A DNA stretch of 64,000 bases, taken from NCBI GenBank assembly GCA_949592205.1, contig CATIUR010000001.1:214278250-214342249 (forward strand), in the 5' to 3' direction. Of the stretch, positions 24,856 to 35,540 are shown in pieces (the stretch's first letter is position 1; every line of letters starts with the position of its first letter). This DNA is from Helichrysum umbraculigerum. Lineage: Eukaryota; Streptophyta; Magnoliopsida; Asterales; Asteraceae. The notes beneath the pieces are model-generated. The model was not told the origin of the DNA and did no database searches. It worked only from the letters and a program-made list of their open reading frames with translations. A program made the position numbers and the translations under genes.

Positions 24856-25848
24856 TTAGGATTTTCGTGAAGAAGTACGACCGGGCGGGCGACGTATCAA
24901 GTCGTTTTGGAACAACCGTTCCATGTTAGCTGCAAGAGGCTCGGAAGTAGGAATGTCGTCACCAAGATTTATCGTCTCGAGCTCGGGTTGGGTTGGCACT
25001 TGTCGGTTGCCCATGATTCCACCTGTTTCAAGAAACTTTGGATGATTTTTCACTACGTGCCAACAATCTTCGTATATGAATGCTCTTTTTTGTTGGTCCT
25101 TGAACGCGGCCTTACACGCCTTAATAATTTGTTCGTCACTTGCACCGCTTTGACGAGGATTCGTTAGATCTTTGCGGATTGCAATGAAGATTTTGCAATC
25201 GGTACGAATCTTGTTCCATTTTCCTTGAATTTGGCTCAAGGTACGGGGTTTAGGCGCCACCGTATTATAATCGGCTTCGACTTTGTCCCAAAAAACTTCG
25301 TAGCTTTGAGAAGCGCCTCGTTTATCTTTTTCGGATCGGTGGATCCAACGCTCGGCTAATATAACCGCTTCCTCGTCGCTCCATTTGACTTGTACCCTTG
25401 TTGCCGGAGCTTTTTCTTTTGATTTTCCTTTCTTCACCACGGGTTCGGGTTCGGGTTCGGTTTCGGGAATCGTTTCGTCGTCGATATCGGGATGTGGCGG
25501 CGTGTTGATGTTTTCGAATTGTGGATGGCTAATTGGTGTTGGTGGGTATGTTGTGTAAGCCGAGTGATGTGGTTGGTGCATATAATGTGGGTTTCCAAAT
25601 GGCGCGGGAGTTTGGTGGATTGGAATATGTGGTGAGAAATGATGATACGTTGAGTAGTTTTGGTAACCTTGGAATGGTGGCGATGGATTTGAGTATAGTG
25701 CAAAGCCGGGTGGTTGACTAGGAGAAGAGTTGCTCGATTGAGGGGAAGAAGTGGCACTTGGGGAATCGTGATTGCGGGTTTGATTCGGTATTGGATTGTT
25801 GATTAAGTTGTTCCACATATCGTCGGCGGTTGAGTGACGTCGACTCAT
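24856..25848 (-). CDS. Myb/SANT-like ORF1 protein of a PIF/Harbinger element
   Basis: This 330-residue frame starts at ATG 25846-25848. Residues 1-130 are low-complexity, rich in Pro, Ser, His and Tyr. Residues about 137-150 are basic (KKGKSKEKA). A trihelix/SANT-like DNA-binding segment follows at about 152-270: VKWSDEEAVILAERWIHRSE, LSQIQGKWNKI and the aromatic YEDCWHVVKNHPKF. This architecture is known from plant Harbinger ORF1 proteins and from plant proteins often mislabelled 'glutathione S-transferase T3-like'. Such proteins bind element ends or help import the transposase. Here no transposase accompanies it, and a TAA at 24856-24858 cuts off an in-frame C-terminal region. It is a transposon gene rather than a host gene, though domestication cannot be excluded. 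Confidence 0.8.
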   Translation of the reverse strand: MSRRHSTADDMWNNLINNPIPNQTRNHDSPSATSSPQSSNSSPSQPPGFALYSNPSPPFQGYQNYSTYHHFSPHIPIHQTPAPFGNPHYMHQPHHSAYTTYPPTPISHPQFENINTPPHPDIDDETIPETEPEPEPVVKKGKSKEKAPATRVQVKWSDEEAVILAERWIHRSEKDKRGASQSYEVFWDKVEADYNTVAPKPRTLSQIQGKWNKIRTDCKIFIAIRKDLTNPRQSGASDEQIIKACKAAFKDQQKRAFIYEDCWHVVKNHPKFLETGGIMGNRQVPTQPELETINLGDDIPTSEPLAANMERLFQNDLIRRPPGRTSSRKS

Positions 25849-26358
25849 TTTTGTATTTGTGTTTGATATGAGAGAAATGGTATGAATATTATTTTTTGAG
25901 TTGTATATTGAATTTGGTTTGAATATTGGTTAAAAGGTTGGAAAAAGGTTGGATAAAAGTATAAATAAAGTGTGAAATGAGGTGGGTTTTTGTATGAAAT
26001 TTGGGGTTGGGTTAAATTGGTATTTATAGGGGATGAAAATTGGGTTGGAAAAAAAAAATAATGTTTTTTTTTTGTAGCCGTTTGACCCCCCCAACGGTCC
26101 AAAATTTTTTTTTTTTTTTTTAAAATCGTCACTTTTCAGCGAAAAAAGGAAAAAAAAAAAAAAACTGACGCGGGCCCCACGTTCTCACTCCCTCCGTCGC
26201 CAAACCGAAGCCTCAAACCGACGCCGGCCAACCGACGGGCCGTGCCTATGGCGTCGGTGCCGTCGGTTGAAACCGACGCCCCCAACCGACGTCCGTTGGG
26301 ACGAGTCTTAGTCTCACAAAAATTTTTAGTCTTATTTGAACTCTACCCTATTTACAGT

Positions 26359-27561
26359 TTATATTTTAACGAGTTTTTAATAATAAAAAATTGCATACAA
26401 CGTGTAAACTAATACATAAGTTTTGTCCATTTGTAAATTGTTTCGTCATTATTAAATACTAAATAGAAACGAAAAAGATGGATTAATCATTTAACTAAAT
26501 ACAGTCCAAAAATTTTAAGTTATAAATATGTAAAACGTAATACAGATGAGGTAACGGACCAACGATCATAAGTTTTTATTTTTTCATAATATATATACCA
26601 AATGTAATTAATTACAGTATAACTTTAGTTCTTGGTCGCTTTCGATATCCCCTAAAGAACAAACTTGTATAAACAAAAGAAAACGTCCTTCAATGATCAT
26701 GTGTAGGTATTACCCATTTTATAATTCAAACAAGAGTCACTGGGTTTCACAACTAGTTTATTTGTCTTTTTTAAGTGTTCCTTCTTATCAATAAACTATG
26801 ATCGAAAATACATTTATGTTCAAATAATAATGTCGAACGCTACTCAACTATTCAACAAACTTCAATGTACATAAGTAAAAAAAAGGTTGTTTAATGCATG
26901 TAAATGATATGTAATTTTGATTAGCGGTTCATTAGGTCACTCTTTATCTAGTTTTCATATATATTTGAGTCGCTTGGTATGATTTGGGTTGGACGATTTG
27001 GATTATAGGTTTTAGAAGTACCATTGCCTAAATGATAAAAAGAACAAAAATAATATGAAATGAAAATATTTTAAAAAGTAATTTCTCGATTTATAATAGA
27101 TGAGCCTCGTGCTATTTTGGAAAACAAATTTACATTTTATTAATCTAAAGATGGATACTTAATTTACTAGATATAAACGTATGTATGTTTATCAAGAGTG
27201 GAAATATCATCATCCAAACGTGAGACTAAATTTAATTTCATTGATTTAATCAACCGGAGTGTTTTTGAGATTGCGTTATTAAAATTACTTTTGCATTTTA
27301 ATTGAGGTTTTCAAAATTGCGTTTTCTATTTAGCAAAGCTAGATAAATCAAATTTTTTGTCATATTTTTTTCTTATTATGTGTGTTTTGCTAATAGAATA
27401 CTATAATTTTTTACAAATCGCAATACCAAACAACAATCATGATTAATGAAAAGAAAAACGAGCCATATATGGTGCATTTAATTATGCATTTCGGGTGACC
27501 TTTCTAATTATAATATAACGTCTTAAGTACGTTAATTTACGAAAATATAACCATATTCATT
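26359..27561. other. intergenic DNA, nothing recognised
   Basis: AT-rich with no gene or clear element ends. From 27562 (TAGGGCTGTGAATGAGCC) to about 27725 there is a half-element rich in GAGCTCGAG/GGCTCGAG, similar to fragments at about 53740-53870 and 62500-62640; no second end or TSD is readable. Confidence 0.5.
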
Positions 27562-27779
27562 TAGGGCTGTGAATGAGCCAAGCTTTTATTGACCAATCCG
27601 AGTTCGGCTCGAGTTTGAGCTTGATCGAGTTGAGTTTTTATTGAGTTTGAGCTTAGAAATCAAGCTTGAAATCTATATCGAGCCGAGCTCGAGCTTTTAA
27701 GAACTCGGCTCTAGCTGTTATCGAGCATTAATCAATATATCTATGTATATATATACATATGCATATATATACATACATA

Positions 27780-28287
27780 GGGGTGTAAATGAGACGAGAC
27801 AACTCGTGAGCTACCCGAGATCGACTCGAGATATATTCGAAATCGACTCGGTACAAGTCGAGTCGAGCTCGAGCTCGAGCTACTCGAGTAGAGTTTCGAG
27901 TCGAGCTCGAGTATCAAAATACTCGACTCGAAAGGCTCGCGAGCCTAATCAAGCTTCCACAATTTTACAATTTTACCCTCCATATATATGTATATTAACA
28001 TATTTACCGTGTTATATAATAAACTTCGAGTCGAGTCGAGCATGCGAGTATCGAGTCGAGCATGCGAGTATCGAGTCGAGTCGAGTCAAGCTTAAAACTA
28101 TCGAGTTGACTAATATTAATTCTAAATTATTTAATATTAATATTTTAATATTGGTAACCGAGTCGAGTCGAGCCGAGCTCGAAAGTATCGATACATTAGT
28201 CGAGTCGAGTTCGAGCTTCGAGTTTTCTAATCGAGTCGAGCTCGAGCTTGGCACTGTGTCAACTCGACTCGACTCGATTACATCCCC
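27780..28287. mobile_element. hAT-like element rich in TCGAG repeats
   Basis: The left end GGGGTGTAAATGAG pairs with the right end, whose reverse complement is GGGGATGTAATCGAG. Both ends sit in ACATACAT repeats, so an 8-bp duplication is compatible but cannot be proved. The body iterates TCGAGTCGAGC and GAGCTCGAG. Open frames here are low-complexity Ser/Arg/Glu repeats caused by this motif and are not genes. Confidence 0.65.
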
Positions 28288-28312
28288 ATACATACATACA
28301 TACATACATACA

Positions 28313-28346
<34 letters not shown>

Positions 28347-28351
28347 CATAC

Positions 28352-28416
<65 letters not shown>
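28288..28416. repeat. compound microsatellite (CATA)n then (TA)n
   Basis: An uninterrupted CATA run with one TATA interruption (28288-28363) is followed by about 26 TA units to 28416. The TA part abuts the terminal inverted repeat that begins at 28417. A second AT run abuts the opposite end at 53176. Confidence 0.95.
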
Positions 28417-28419
<3 letters not shown>

Positions 28420-28494
28420 GCATGATCCAGAGGGAAGTCCATTTTTTAAGGGAAGGGGGAAGCGTTAGTAAGCATCAGGAAGCATATTACCTTC

Positions 28495-30709
28495 TGTAAC
28501 ACCCCCAAATTTGTCTGTTTTAGATTAGCGGAAGCATTTTAGTTTGAGTACGGGGGTGTCACAATAACAAAGCATGCATACGTATCAGAGCATATGATTA
28601 CAACAGAACATAATATATTAAGATGCCAAAAGTATTAATTACAAAGTTTACGATTCATCGAATCGTACAAGTTAAAAGTAATAAGTTTACAAAAGTAGAT
28701 TTCTGAAATATGACTAAAACATTTCAGTTATACTAAAGAAATCCATATGTTTCCAAAAGTTGGCATCCTAAACTTCACGGGTCGCCTAGTTCTCCATGTG
28801 TGTTGGCGATTCTTACATGTGCAGCTAATTCCCTGAAAAACATAGTAAAAGTCAACAACTAGGTTGAGTGAATTCACAGGTTTTATGTTTGCAAGTACAG
28901 TTGATAACCCACTTGTTGTTTATACAGTATCGTTGGGATGTCACCCAAATGTGTAATTCGTAAAACCAAATACGTTTCCAAATAGTTGTTTGTAGGAAAG
29001 TTCGTATCCTAGTAGTTGTAGGAAATCAGTATCCTATTTTCAAGTATGTTTTTGTAGGAATATACGTATCCTAATCGTAGATATGTTTCGTTGGGATGCT
29101 GCCCAAAAGTGTAGTTCAAGTTATAGTAGGAATGTAGGTATCCTATCAGTTAATCGTAGGAATGTCAGTATCCTAATCGTTTAGTGGGACCATGTCAGTA
29201 GGAACCCGGTGCCCATGTCAGAAGGGACTTTCCATCAGTTTAATAATAATAGTAGACCCATGTTCGCAGGATCTAGTGCCCATGTCAGAAGGGACTTTTC
29301 AACAGTCGATGCCCATGTAAGTAGGGACTTTTCAATAATTTGTTAGACGTTTACGTTTGTATTTCGTTGTTTGTGAAAATGTATACGACTCGTTGGTGAT
29401 AGTTTGAAATCTTAATTTCAATAAAATAGCGTGTTTGTAATGTTTGTAAAGTTCACATATAGCATTGCATGTAAGTATTCGTTATCGGTTAAGTTCGACA
29501 CTTAGTGTAAAAATAGTTTGTAAAGTTTCTGTTTTATGCGACACAGTGTGCGACACAAATGTGGTTATGCGACACAAGGGTTGTGTCGCATAAGAGTGCG
29601 ACACAAGAGCTTAGCGACACAATGGTTGTGTCGCATAAGCGATCGGTGCTAAATCAATAGCGACATAAGGGTTGTGTCGCAGAGATTCTGCGACACAATG
29701 GTGCGACACAGAGTACGACATAAGATACGACATAGAATACGACACAACATCGTTTATGCGACACAAGCCTGCGACACAAGCGTTGTGTCGCAAATATGAA
29801 CACCCAGACAGAACCCAGCGGCTGTCGCATTTTTCCGACCAAAAACCAAATTTTAACCCGTTTTCCGGCCATAAAACCTTGATTTCTTCCATTATATTGT
29901 TAAAACTAAGTTGTATGTTCAATATTACACCAATATATAACATAAAAACGAGTAAATCTAAGTTTTTAGGAAATTCTTACAATTGCGAATCGGGACCAAA
30001 TGAGGAAGAATTTGATGATACGGCTTTTGTTAATGTTGTTCCTTAGCTTGAGGGGATTCCGAAAATGTAAATTTCGTGGGTTAATTTGTGAATCCGAATT
30101 TTGATGTGGATTGGGTTGAGAGAAAATGTGTGTGTTTTTGGTGGTGAGAAATGAAAATGAGGAAGAAATGGGGGTTTGGGTGGGGGTTTGGGGCAGATTT
30201 TTGGGAACCAAAAGGAGTCCCATTTTGCGGTATTTTATCCGTGTTTGTTTACCCGATCGTTAATTATTTAAATTATTTTATCTAATACGTTTTTAAATAT
30301 GGATTTCATTATATTTTTAAATTATATATTTTCATAAAACCCATTTAGATTAAGTTATTAAAATTTTAACTTTGTTTTATTTTGATTATACAAATTTACG
30401 TTTTATGTTATCAAATGAGTTGTAAATATTTTTGACAAAATATTAAATTGTTTACGACGTTATTTAATAATTTCGTTTTATTAAATAATTTCGTTCACCA
30501 ACAGTCGTATATTTTTGTTGCGTTTGTTTTCAGATTGTTCAGTACGTAATTTCAACTAATCACGAATACGTAATACTACGCGTATTATCTAGTTGGGTTT
30601 TGCTAGACTTACCTCTAAAATGTGTTGTGAATTCACTCAAGTAGGGAATTAGCCTAATAATGCAAGTGGTTAACGTTAATAGTCGCGTTTAAATTTGCGG
30701 GGTGTTACA
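28495..30709 (-). repeat. LTR a of the gag-only array (3' LTR, internally deleted)
   Basis: 2215 bp, beginning TGTAACACCCCCAAATTTG and ending GCGGGGTGTTACA. Compared with LTR c it lacks about 617 bp: the text jumps from 'ttcaataatttg' to 'ttagacgtttacg' near 29342, with 'ttg' shared at the two break points in the longer copies. Otherwise it is nearly identical. Confidence 0.9.
29536..29830. repeat. cluster of TGCGACACAA / TTGTGTCGCA inverted motifs in LTR a
   Basis: Roughly a dozen copies of GCGACACAA or its reverse complement TTGTGTCGC alternate over 295 bp and could form several short hairpins. The same cluster recurs at 34419-34713 (LTR b) and 51525-51819 (LTR c). Confidence 0.9.
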
Positions 30710-30718
30710 TTCTCCCAA
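30710..30718 (-). promoter_or_regulatory. purine-rich tract next to the 3' LTR of internal unit 1
   Basis: Reading on the minus strand, the internal region ends TGGGAGAA immediately before TGTAACACC of LTR a. This is the place where plus-strand DNA priming (polypurine tract) is expected. Unit 2 has the same tract at 38515-38523. Confidence 0.6.
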
Positions 30719-31061
30719 TGTTAGAGAAATCTCGTCCCGAGATTTAAAACCAAGTCGGATCGCCCGCGGCGTGTGTTCTCCGATAAGTCACGTTGTTTAA
30801 ATGACAGTTTGCGTGGCGCTCAATTGTTGCCAGAAAAGTTTTAACGATTTAGTATACTCGCGGTATAGTTTAGTATGTTCCGGCAGTAGTAGTTTATGTG
30901 GCGTTCTGAGTTGCCATGAAAGTTCAAACAGTTTAAGTATGCTCACGGCATAGTTCAATAAGTTGTGTGTTTAGTTTCGTGGTCAGGGTTTACCAAACGT
31001 TGAGTTCGAATCGTCATTCGAATAAAAGAAAATCGTAGCAACAGCTGTTAGGACATACCGT

Positions 31062-31299
31062 GCTAGCCGAGATCCGCAACCATTTCCGGTGCACGGAGGA
31101 TGTATGCACGTCCACGAGCTGGTGGGACGTTAGCAATGCGGTTGTTGTTGTTGTGATTATTGTTCCCGGGGTTGTTCTGGTTGTTGTTATTCTGATTGTT
31201 GTTGGCGTTATTGAGTTGGGGGCACTGATTTCGGTAGTGTCCCGGGTCGCCACAGCGGAAACAGCCAGTGTTTCGTTGTTCGTTGTTCGTGGGGTGAGT
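31062..31299 (-). pseudogene. second zinc-knuckle region of gag, unit 1, beyond an in-frame TGA
   Basis: Directly after the TGA that ends the gag frame, the same frame stays open for about 78 codons. It includes a complete CX2CX4HX4C knuckle (CFRCGDPGHYRNQC), an Asn/Gln-rich linker and a basic VPARGRAYI stretch before the next stop. Nothing resembling protease follows. The identical arrangement in unit 2 (48168-48405) shows that the TGA predates the duplication of the unit. Confidence 0.7.
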
Positions 31300-32310
31300 T
31301 CAACAAGCTTCGGTTCTGTGTCCAAATCGGTTGCAGTTACCACAGAAGAAACAATCCACTTCGTGGTGTTTTTCACACTTTCCACATTTAGGCCTTTTAC
31401 CTTGATATGTTTTTGGTTCGGGGTTGGTGATTGCGGCGTAAGCTCGGGCGTTTCCCGGGTTTCTGTTTTGTTGACCCTGACGGTCGTTACCATCGTTGTT
31501 CCACTTTCGTTTGTGGGTTCCAGATTCGCCCGCATCAGTACGGGTAGGTTCAGTTTTCCCTATGGTAGCTTTCAGGGTTCCAATCAAGATCGCGTCGTCG
31601 GTCAAGCTTTGAGCCAGGTCAACTGCGCTCCTAAAAGTGGCGGGTTTGGAAGACATGACCATGCCTCGGATTTGTGGGGCCAAACCCCGGTTGTAACGCT
31701 CAATGCGTTTGCTTTCGGGTGTCACCATGTGGGGTACCAGACGTGCCAGTTCTTGAAACCGGGTTGTGTATCCAGTGATGTCAGCACCGACCATTTGAAT
31801 GTTCCATAGCTCGGTTTCCAGTTTCTGTTGCTCACTCTGGGAGCAAAACTCTTCCACCATCATTCTTTTCAGGGTTTCCCAGGTGATGGAGTAAGCGGTT
31901 GTACGGCCGAGGATCTGAATTTGAGCGTTCCACCAAGTTAACGCTTTGTCGGCCAGAGTGCAGGTGGCGTACTTTACAATTTTGTCAGCGGCACAGTCAC
32001 TGATGTCGATTATTGACTCTGTTTTCTCTATCCAGTGGACCAGGCCAATGGCCCCTTCAGTCCCGGTGAAGGTACTCGGTTTGCAGGCTTGGAATGTTTT
32101 GTATGAACACCCCTGCTGGGTATTCGTCGGTGTTTCACTGTTAACGGGAGTGGCTCCACTGTTATGTACCACGTGTTCACGATTTCGGCTTGCCTCGTAT
32201 TGGGCAATTGCCTCTGCTACACGACGTTCAATAATCTGTTCGGTGGTTTCGACGACAGGAGGTGTATTTGTTTGGCGACTGTTGCGAGTCTTTCTTTGTT
32301 TAGGCGGCAT
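31300..32310 (-). CDS. gag: Gag protein of the gag-only retrotransposon, unit 1
   Basis: Structural capsid-like protein of a Ty3-type retrotransposon, 336 residues from ATG 32308-32310. A TTG-initiated extension upstream is possible but has no support. The N-terminus is basic (MPPKQRKTRNSRQTN). The retrotransposon gag domain covers about residues 85-245 and contains WIEKTESIIDIS, ALTWWNAQI and RFQELARLVPHM. A Gly/Asn/Arg-rich linker follows. The C-terminus has a knuckle CGNCNRFGHRTEAC directly before the TGA stop. No pol domain follows in the 2 kb internal region, so particles would need enzymes supplied by a related complete element. Confidence 0.82.
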   Translation of the reverse strand: MPPKQRKTRNSRQTNTPPVVETTEQIIERRVAEAIAQYEASRNREHVVHNSGATPVNSETPTNTQQGCSYKTFQACKPSTFTGTEGAIGLVHWIEKTESIIDISDCAADKIVKYATCTLADKALTWWNAQIQILGRTTAYSITWETLKRMMVEEFCSQSEQQKLETELWNIQMVGADITGYTTRFQELARLVPHMVTPESKRIERYNRGLAPQIRGMVMSSKPATFRSAVDLAQSLTDDAILIGTLKATIGKTEPTRTDAGESGTHKRKWNNDGNDRQGQQNRNPGNARAYAAITNPEPKTYQGKRPKCGKCEKHHEVDCFFCGNCNRFGHRTEAC

Positions 32311-32730
32311 GCTGACGTTCTGCGAGGAAGGGAATGCAGAAGTCAATGCCAATGAAAGTATGTGAGGAATGAAGTTTCACATATTCTAGTTATCGGGTGT
32401 TGGAGAAAATTTGACGGGATTCCCATCACGTATCTTACGACTATGAAACACCCATATGTACTTAGTATAATATAATCACGTTGGCCAGGCGTCATTATAT
32501 GATGCTAAATACATACTTCTCTTCATCAACCGTTTAACACGATCCGGTTCACATGAGATCTGAGTACAAGGAACGAGTCGAATGTGGTGAACAGTTCACG
32601 CGTATCGAGGTATCGTAACGATAGTTTAGATGTATGTATATGCGTGTATGCACGTGCGTTCTAGCCAAGGCTATAGTCTAGGTCTCTAGGTCTCTAAGTC
32701 ACCTAAAGTTTCCTAGTTCGCTTTAACCAT

Positions 32731-32744
32731 TGGCTCTGATACCA
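32731..32744 (-). promoter_or_regulatory. tRNA primer-binding site, unit 1
   Basis: On the minus strand TGGTATCAGAGCCA follows the end of LTR b after a 3-base spacer. It is complementary to the 3' end of initiator methionine tRNA, the usual primer of plant LTR retrotransposons. Unit 2 has the same site at 49837-49850. Confidence 0.85.
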
Positions 32745-33847
32745 ATCTGTAACACCCTCAAATTCGTCTGTTTTAGATTAGCGGAAGCATTTTAGTTTGA
32801 GTACGGGGGTGTCACAATAACAAAGCATGCATACGTATCAGAGCATATGATTACAACAGAACATAATATATTAAGATGCCAAAAGTATTAATTACAAAGT
32901 TTACGATTCATCGAATCGTACAAGTTAAAAGTAATAAGTTTACAAAAGTAGATTTCTGAAATATGACTAAAACATTTCAGTTATACTAAAGAAATCCATA
33001 TGTTTCCAAAAGTTGGCATCCTAAACTTCACGGGTCGCCTAGTTCTCCATGTGTGTTGGCGATTCTTACATGTGCAGCTAATTCCCTGAAAAACATAGTA
33101 AAAGTCAACAACTAGGTTGAGTGAATTCACAGGTTTTATGTTTGCAAGTACAGTTGATAACCCACTTGTTGTTTATACAGTATCGTTGGGATGTCACCCA
33201 AATGTGTAATTCGTAAAACCAAATACGTTTCCAAATAGTTGTTTGTAGGAAAGTTCGTATCCTAGTAGTTGTAGGAAATCAGTATCCTATTTTCAAGTAT
33301 GTTTTTGTAGGAATATACGTATCCTAATCGTAGATATGTTTCGTTGGGATGCTGCCCAAAAGTGTAGTTCAAGTTATAGTAGGAATGTAGGTATCCTATC
33401 AGTTAATCGTAGGAATGTCAGTATCCTAATCGTTTAGTGGGACCATGTCAGTAGGAACTCGGTGCCCATGTCAGAAGGGACTTTCCATCAGTTTAATAAC
33501 AATAGTAGACCCATGTTCGCAGGATCTAGTGCCCATGTCAGAAGGGACTTTTCAACAGTCGATGCCCATGTAAGTAGGGACTTTTCAATAATTTGTGCCC
33601 ATGTCAGAAGGGACTTTTCAGCAGTTCGTTGCCCATGTAAGTAGGGACTTCTCAGTAGTGTTGCCCAAGTCAGTAGGGACTTTTCGATCGTGCAATACCA
33701 ATAGTAGATCCGTGTTAGTGGGATCTAGTGCCCATGTCAGTAGGGACTTTTAGTTACCCAGTCCGTTATATAAAGTGTTGCTGGTTATCCTCCAGCGTTC
33801 TCAAAACATGTTCATGTGTTTACAGCGTTGGTAGTATGAAAGTATTA

Positions 33848-33898
33848 TGTAACACCCCCATAAGACCCGTACCTGGACCACGTGCGGGCAGTGTTACA
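33848..33898. repeat. 51-bp LTR-like miniature between TATTA duplications (in LTR b)
   Basis: Starts TGTAACACCCCCATAAG, ends GGGCAGTGTTACA, and is flanked exactly by TATTA (33843-33847 and 33899-33903). The TG...CA ends and 5-bp duplication mimic a solo LTR, but only 51 bp remain. The same unit is at 50954-51004 in LTR c, so the insertion is older than the array. Confidence 0.75.
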
Positions 33899-35540
33899 TA
33901 TTATGTTGTAATCGTCAGTTTGTTTATCAGTTTACCAGTTCAATGTACTCCATTTGTTTGAGTAAAATAGTATACAACCATGTTTGTATAAAAGTGTTTG
34001 ACTATGTTTTCCACCCCTGTTCAAAGCAGTTAAAACAGTAAAAGTAGGGGCTGTGAACTCACCTGTTGAGTTAAGTAGTTGTGCGAGTGCTAGCAAACCT
34101 AAGCCCAAGTACAGTCCAGAATCTCCTAACGTCCTAAACGTATGAGATTTAATAAGTATCGTGGATGTCTAAGCTAATCATCCATGCTAGTGTTCGTACA
34201 ATCAAGTTATGTCCAAAGTGTTTGTTAGACGTTTACGTTTGTATTTCGTTGTTTGTGAAAATGTATACGACTCGTTGGTGATAGTTTGAAATCTTAATTT
34301 CAATAAAATAGCGTGTTTGTAATGTTTGTAAAGTTCACATATAGCATTGCATGTAAGTATTCGTTATCGGTTAAGTTCGACACTTAGTGTAAAAATAGTT
34401 TGTAAAGTTTCTGTTTTATGCGACACAGTGTGCGACACAAATGTGGTTATGCGACACAAGGGTTGTGTCGCATAAGAGTGTGACACAAGAGCTTAGCGAC
34501 ACAATGGTTGTGTCGCATAAGCGATCGGTGCTAAATCAATAGCGACATAAGGGTTGTGTCGCAGAGATTCTGCGACACAATGGTGCGACACAGAGTACGA
34601 CATAAGATACGACATAGAATACGACACAACATCGTTTATGCGACACAAGCCTGCGACACAAGCGTTGTGTCGCAAAGATGAACACCCAGACAGAACCCAG
34701 CTGCTGTCGCATTTTTCCGACCAAAAACCAAATTTTAACCCGTTTTCCGGCCATAAAACCTTGATTTCTTCCATTATATAGTTAAAACTAAGTTGTATGT
34801 TCAATATTACACCAATATATAACATAAAAACGAGTAAATCTAAGTTTTTAGGAAATTCTTACAATTGCGAATCGGGACCAAATGAGTAAGAATTTGATGA
34901 TACGGCTTTTGTTAATGTTGTTCCTTAGCTTGAGGGGATTCCGAAAATGTAAATTTCGTGGGTTAATTTGTGTAACACCCTCGAATTTCGGGTTGCGGAA
35001 GCGGTCGGGTCGGGTGTTACCAATCAAATATCACAAGCACAAAGGTAAATAATGAACGACTCTAAATGAGACGTTTGAAAATAGTTATACATTTCCCAAA
35101 ATAAAATGTATACATGTTGCGAGTTCGCAAAAATAATTTCATTACATAATTGTAATACAAAAGTTATGCAAGAAATCCATTTGTTGAAAGCATGCGACTC
35201 GAGCTAGGATCCTGACGGGCCGATCCTACTAAAGCTGTACCTGAAATGCATACTAAAATACGTCAGCGATAAGCTGGTGAGTCCATAGGTTTAGTTGACA
35301 AGGATTAAAGTATGAGATTATAATCCTATGCTTGAAGTACACCCCTGTGTACAGTGTTGAATTCCTGAGTTTCTTAGATTGAGTGATGAACTCAATTGAA
35401 GTGATTCTTGAACTAGTTCCTTGATCTAAGCAGTTCACACAATAATAACACAAATAATAATATCACAGATTAGCAATTAACACGTATCAATTAATTCAAA
35501 TAATTAGCACATATCACATAAGGAAAGTAAAGCGCAAGTA

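Larger units (their letters stand above)
24168..26307 (-). mobile_element. PIF/Harbinger-type element carrying only ORF1
   Basis: Terminal inverted repeats GACTCCTCCCAACAG (left) and GACTCGTCCCAACGG (reverse complement of right end) are flanked by TTA on both sides (24165-24167 and 26308-26310). The insertion splits foldback copy B between 'cattggttccc' and 'gtctcacaaaa', which are adjacent in copy A (allowing for orientation). It encodes a Myb/SANT-like ORF1 product on the minus strand and lacks any DDE transposase frame, so it would need help in trans. The flanks contain complementary CCAACGG / CCGTTGG and GACGCCGG-rich subterminal sequences. Confidence 0.88.
23362..26348. mobile_element. 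foldback Mutator-like element with telomere-like arms, copy B (interrupted)
   Basis: Second copy of the element at 5165-5990, in reverse orientation. The ends GAGAAGAGTTCAATTGAGAC and (reverse complement) GGGTAGAGTTCAAATAAGAC are flanked by a perfect 10-bp repeat TATTTACAGT (23352-23361 and 26349-26358). The telomere-like long arm is at about 23644-23850, the fold near 23858 (GGTTTCGGGACGAAACC) and the short arm up to about 23930. The right terminal piece is displaced by the PIF/Harbinger insertion at 24168-26307; without it the element would be about 845 bp, close to copy A. Confidence 0.87.

Noticed and set aside
27743..28417. 224-codon open frame ending in Tyr-Ile repeats
   Set aside because: The sequence is microsatellite and TCGAG repeat translated; no real protein features.
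29536..29830. CRISPR-like spaced repeats (GCGACACAA)
   Set aside because: Eukaryotic LTR context, unequal spacing, alternating orientation and no unique spacers; these are clustered inverted motifs.
31060..31809. 249-codon open frame antisense to gag (and its twin at 48166-48915)
   Set aside because: It is Val/Ser/Thr-rich with no family resemblance, and is fully explained as the reverse shadow of the recognised gag gene, conserved only because the two units are duplicates.
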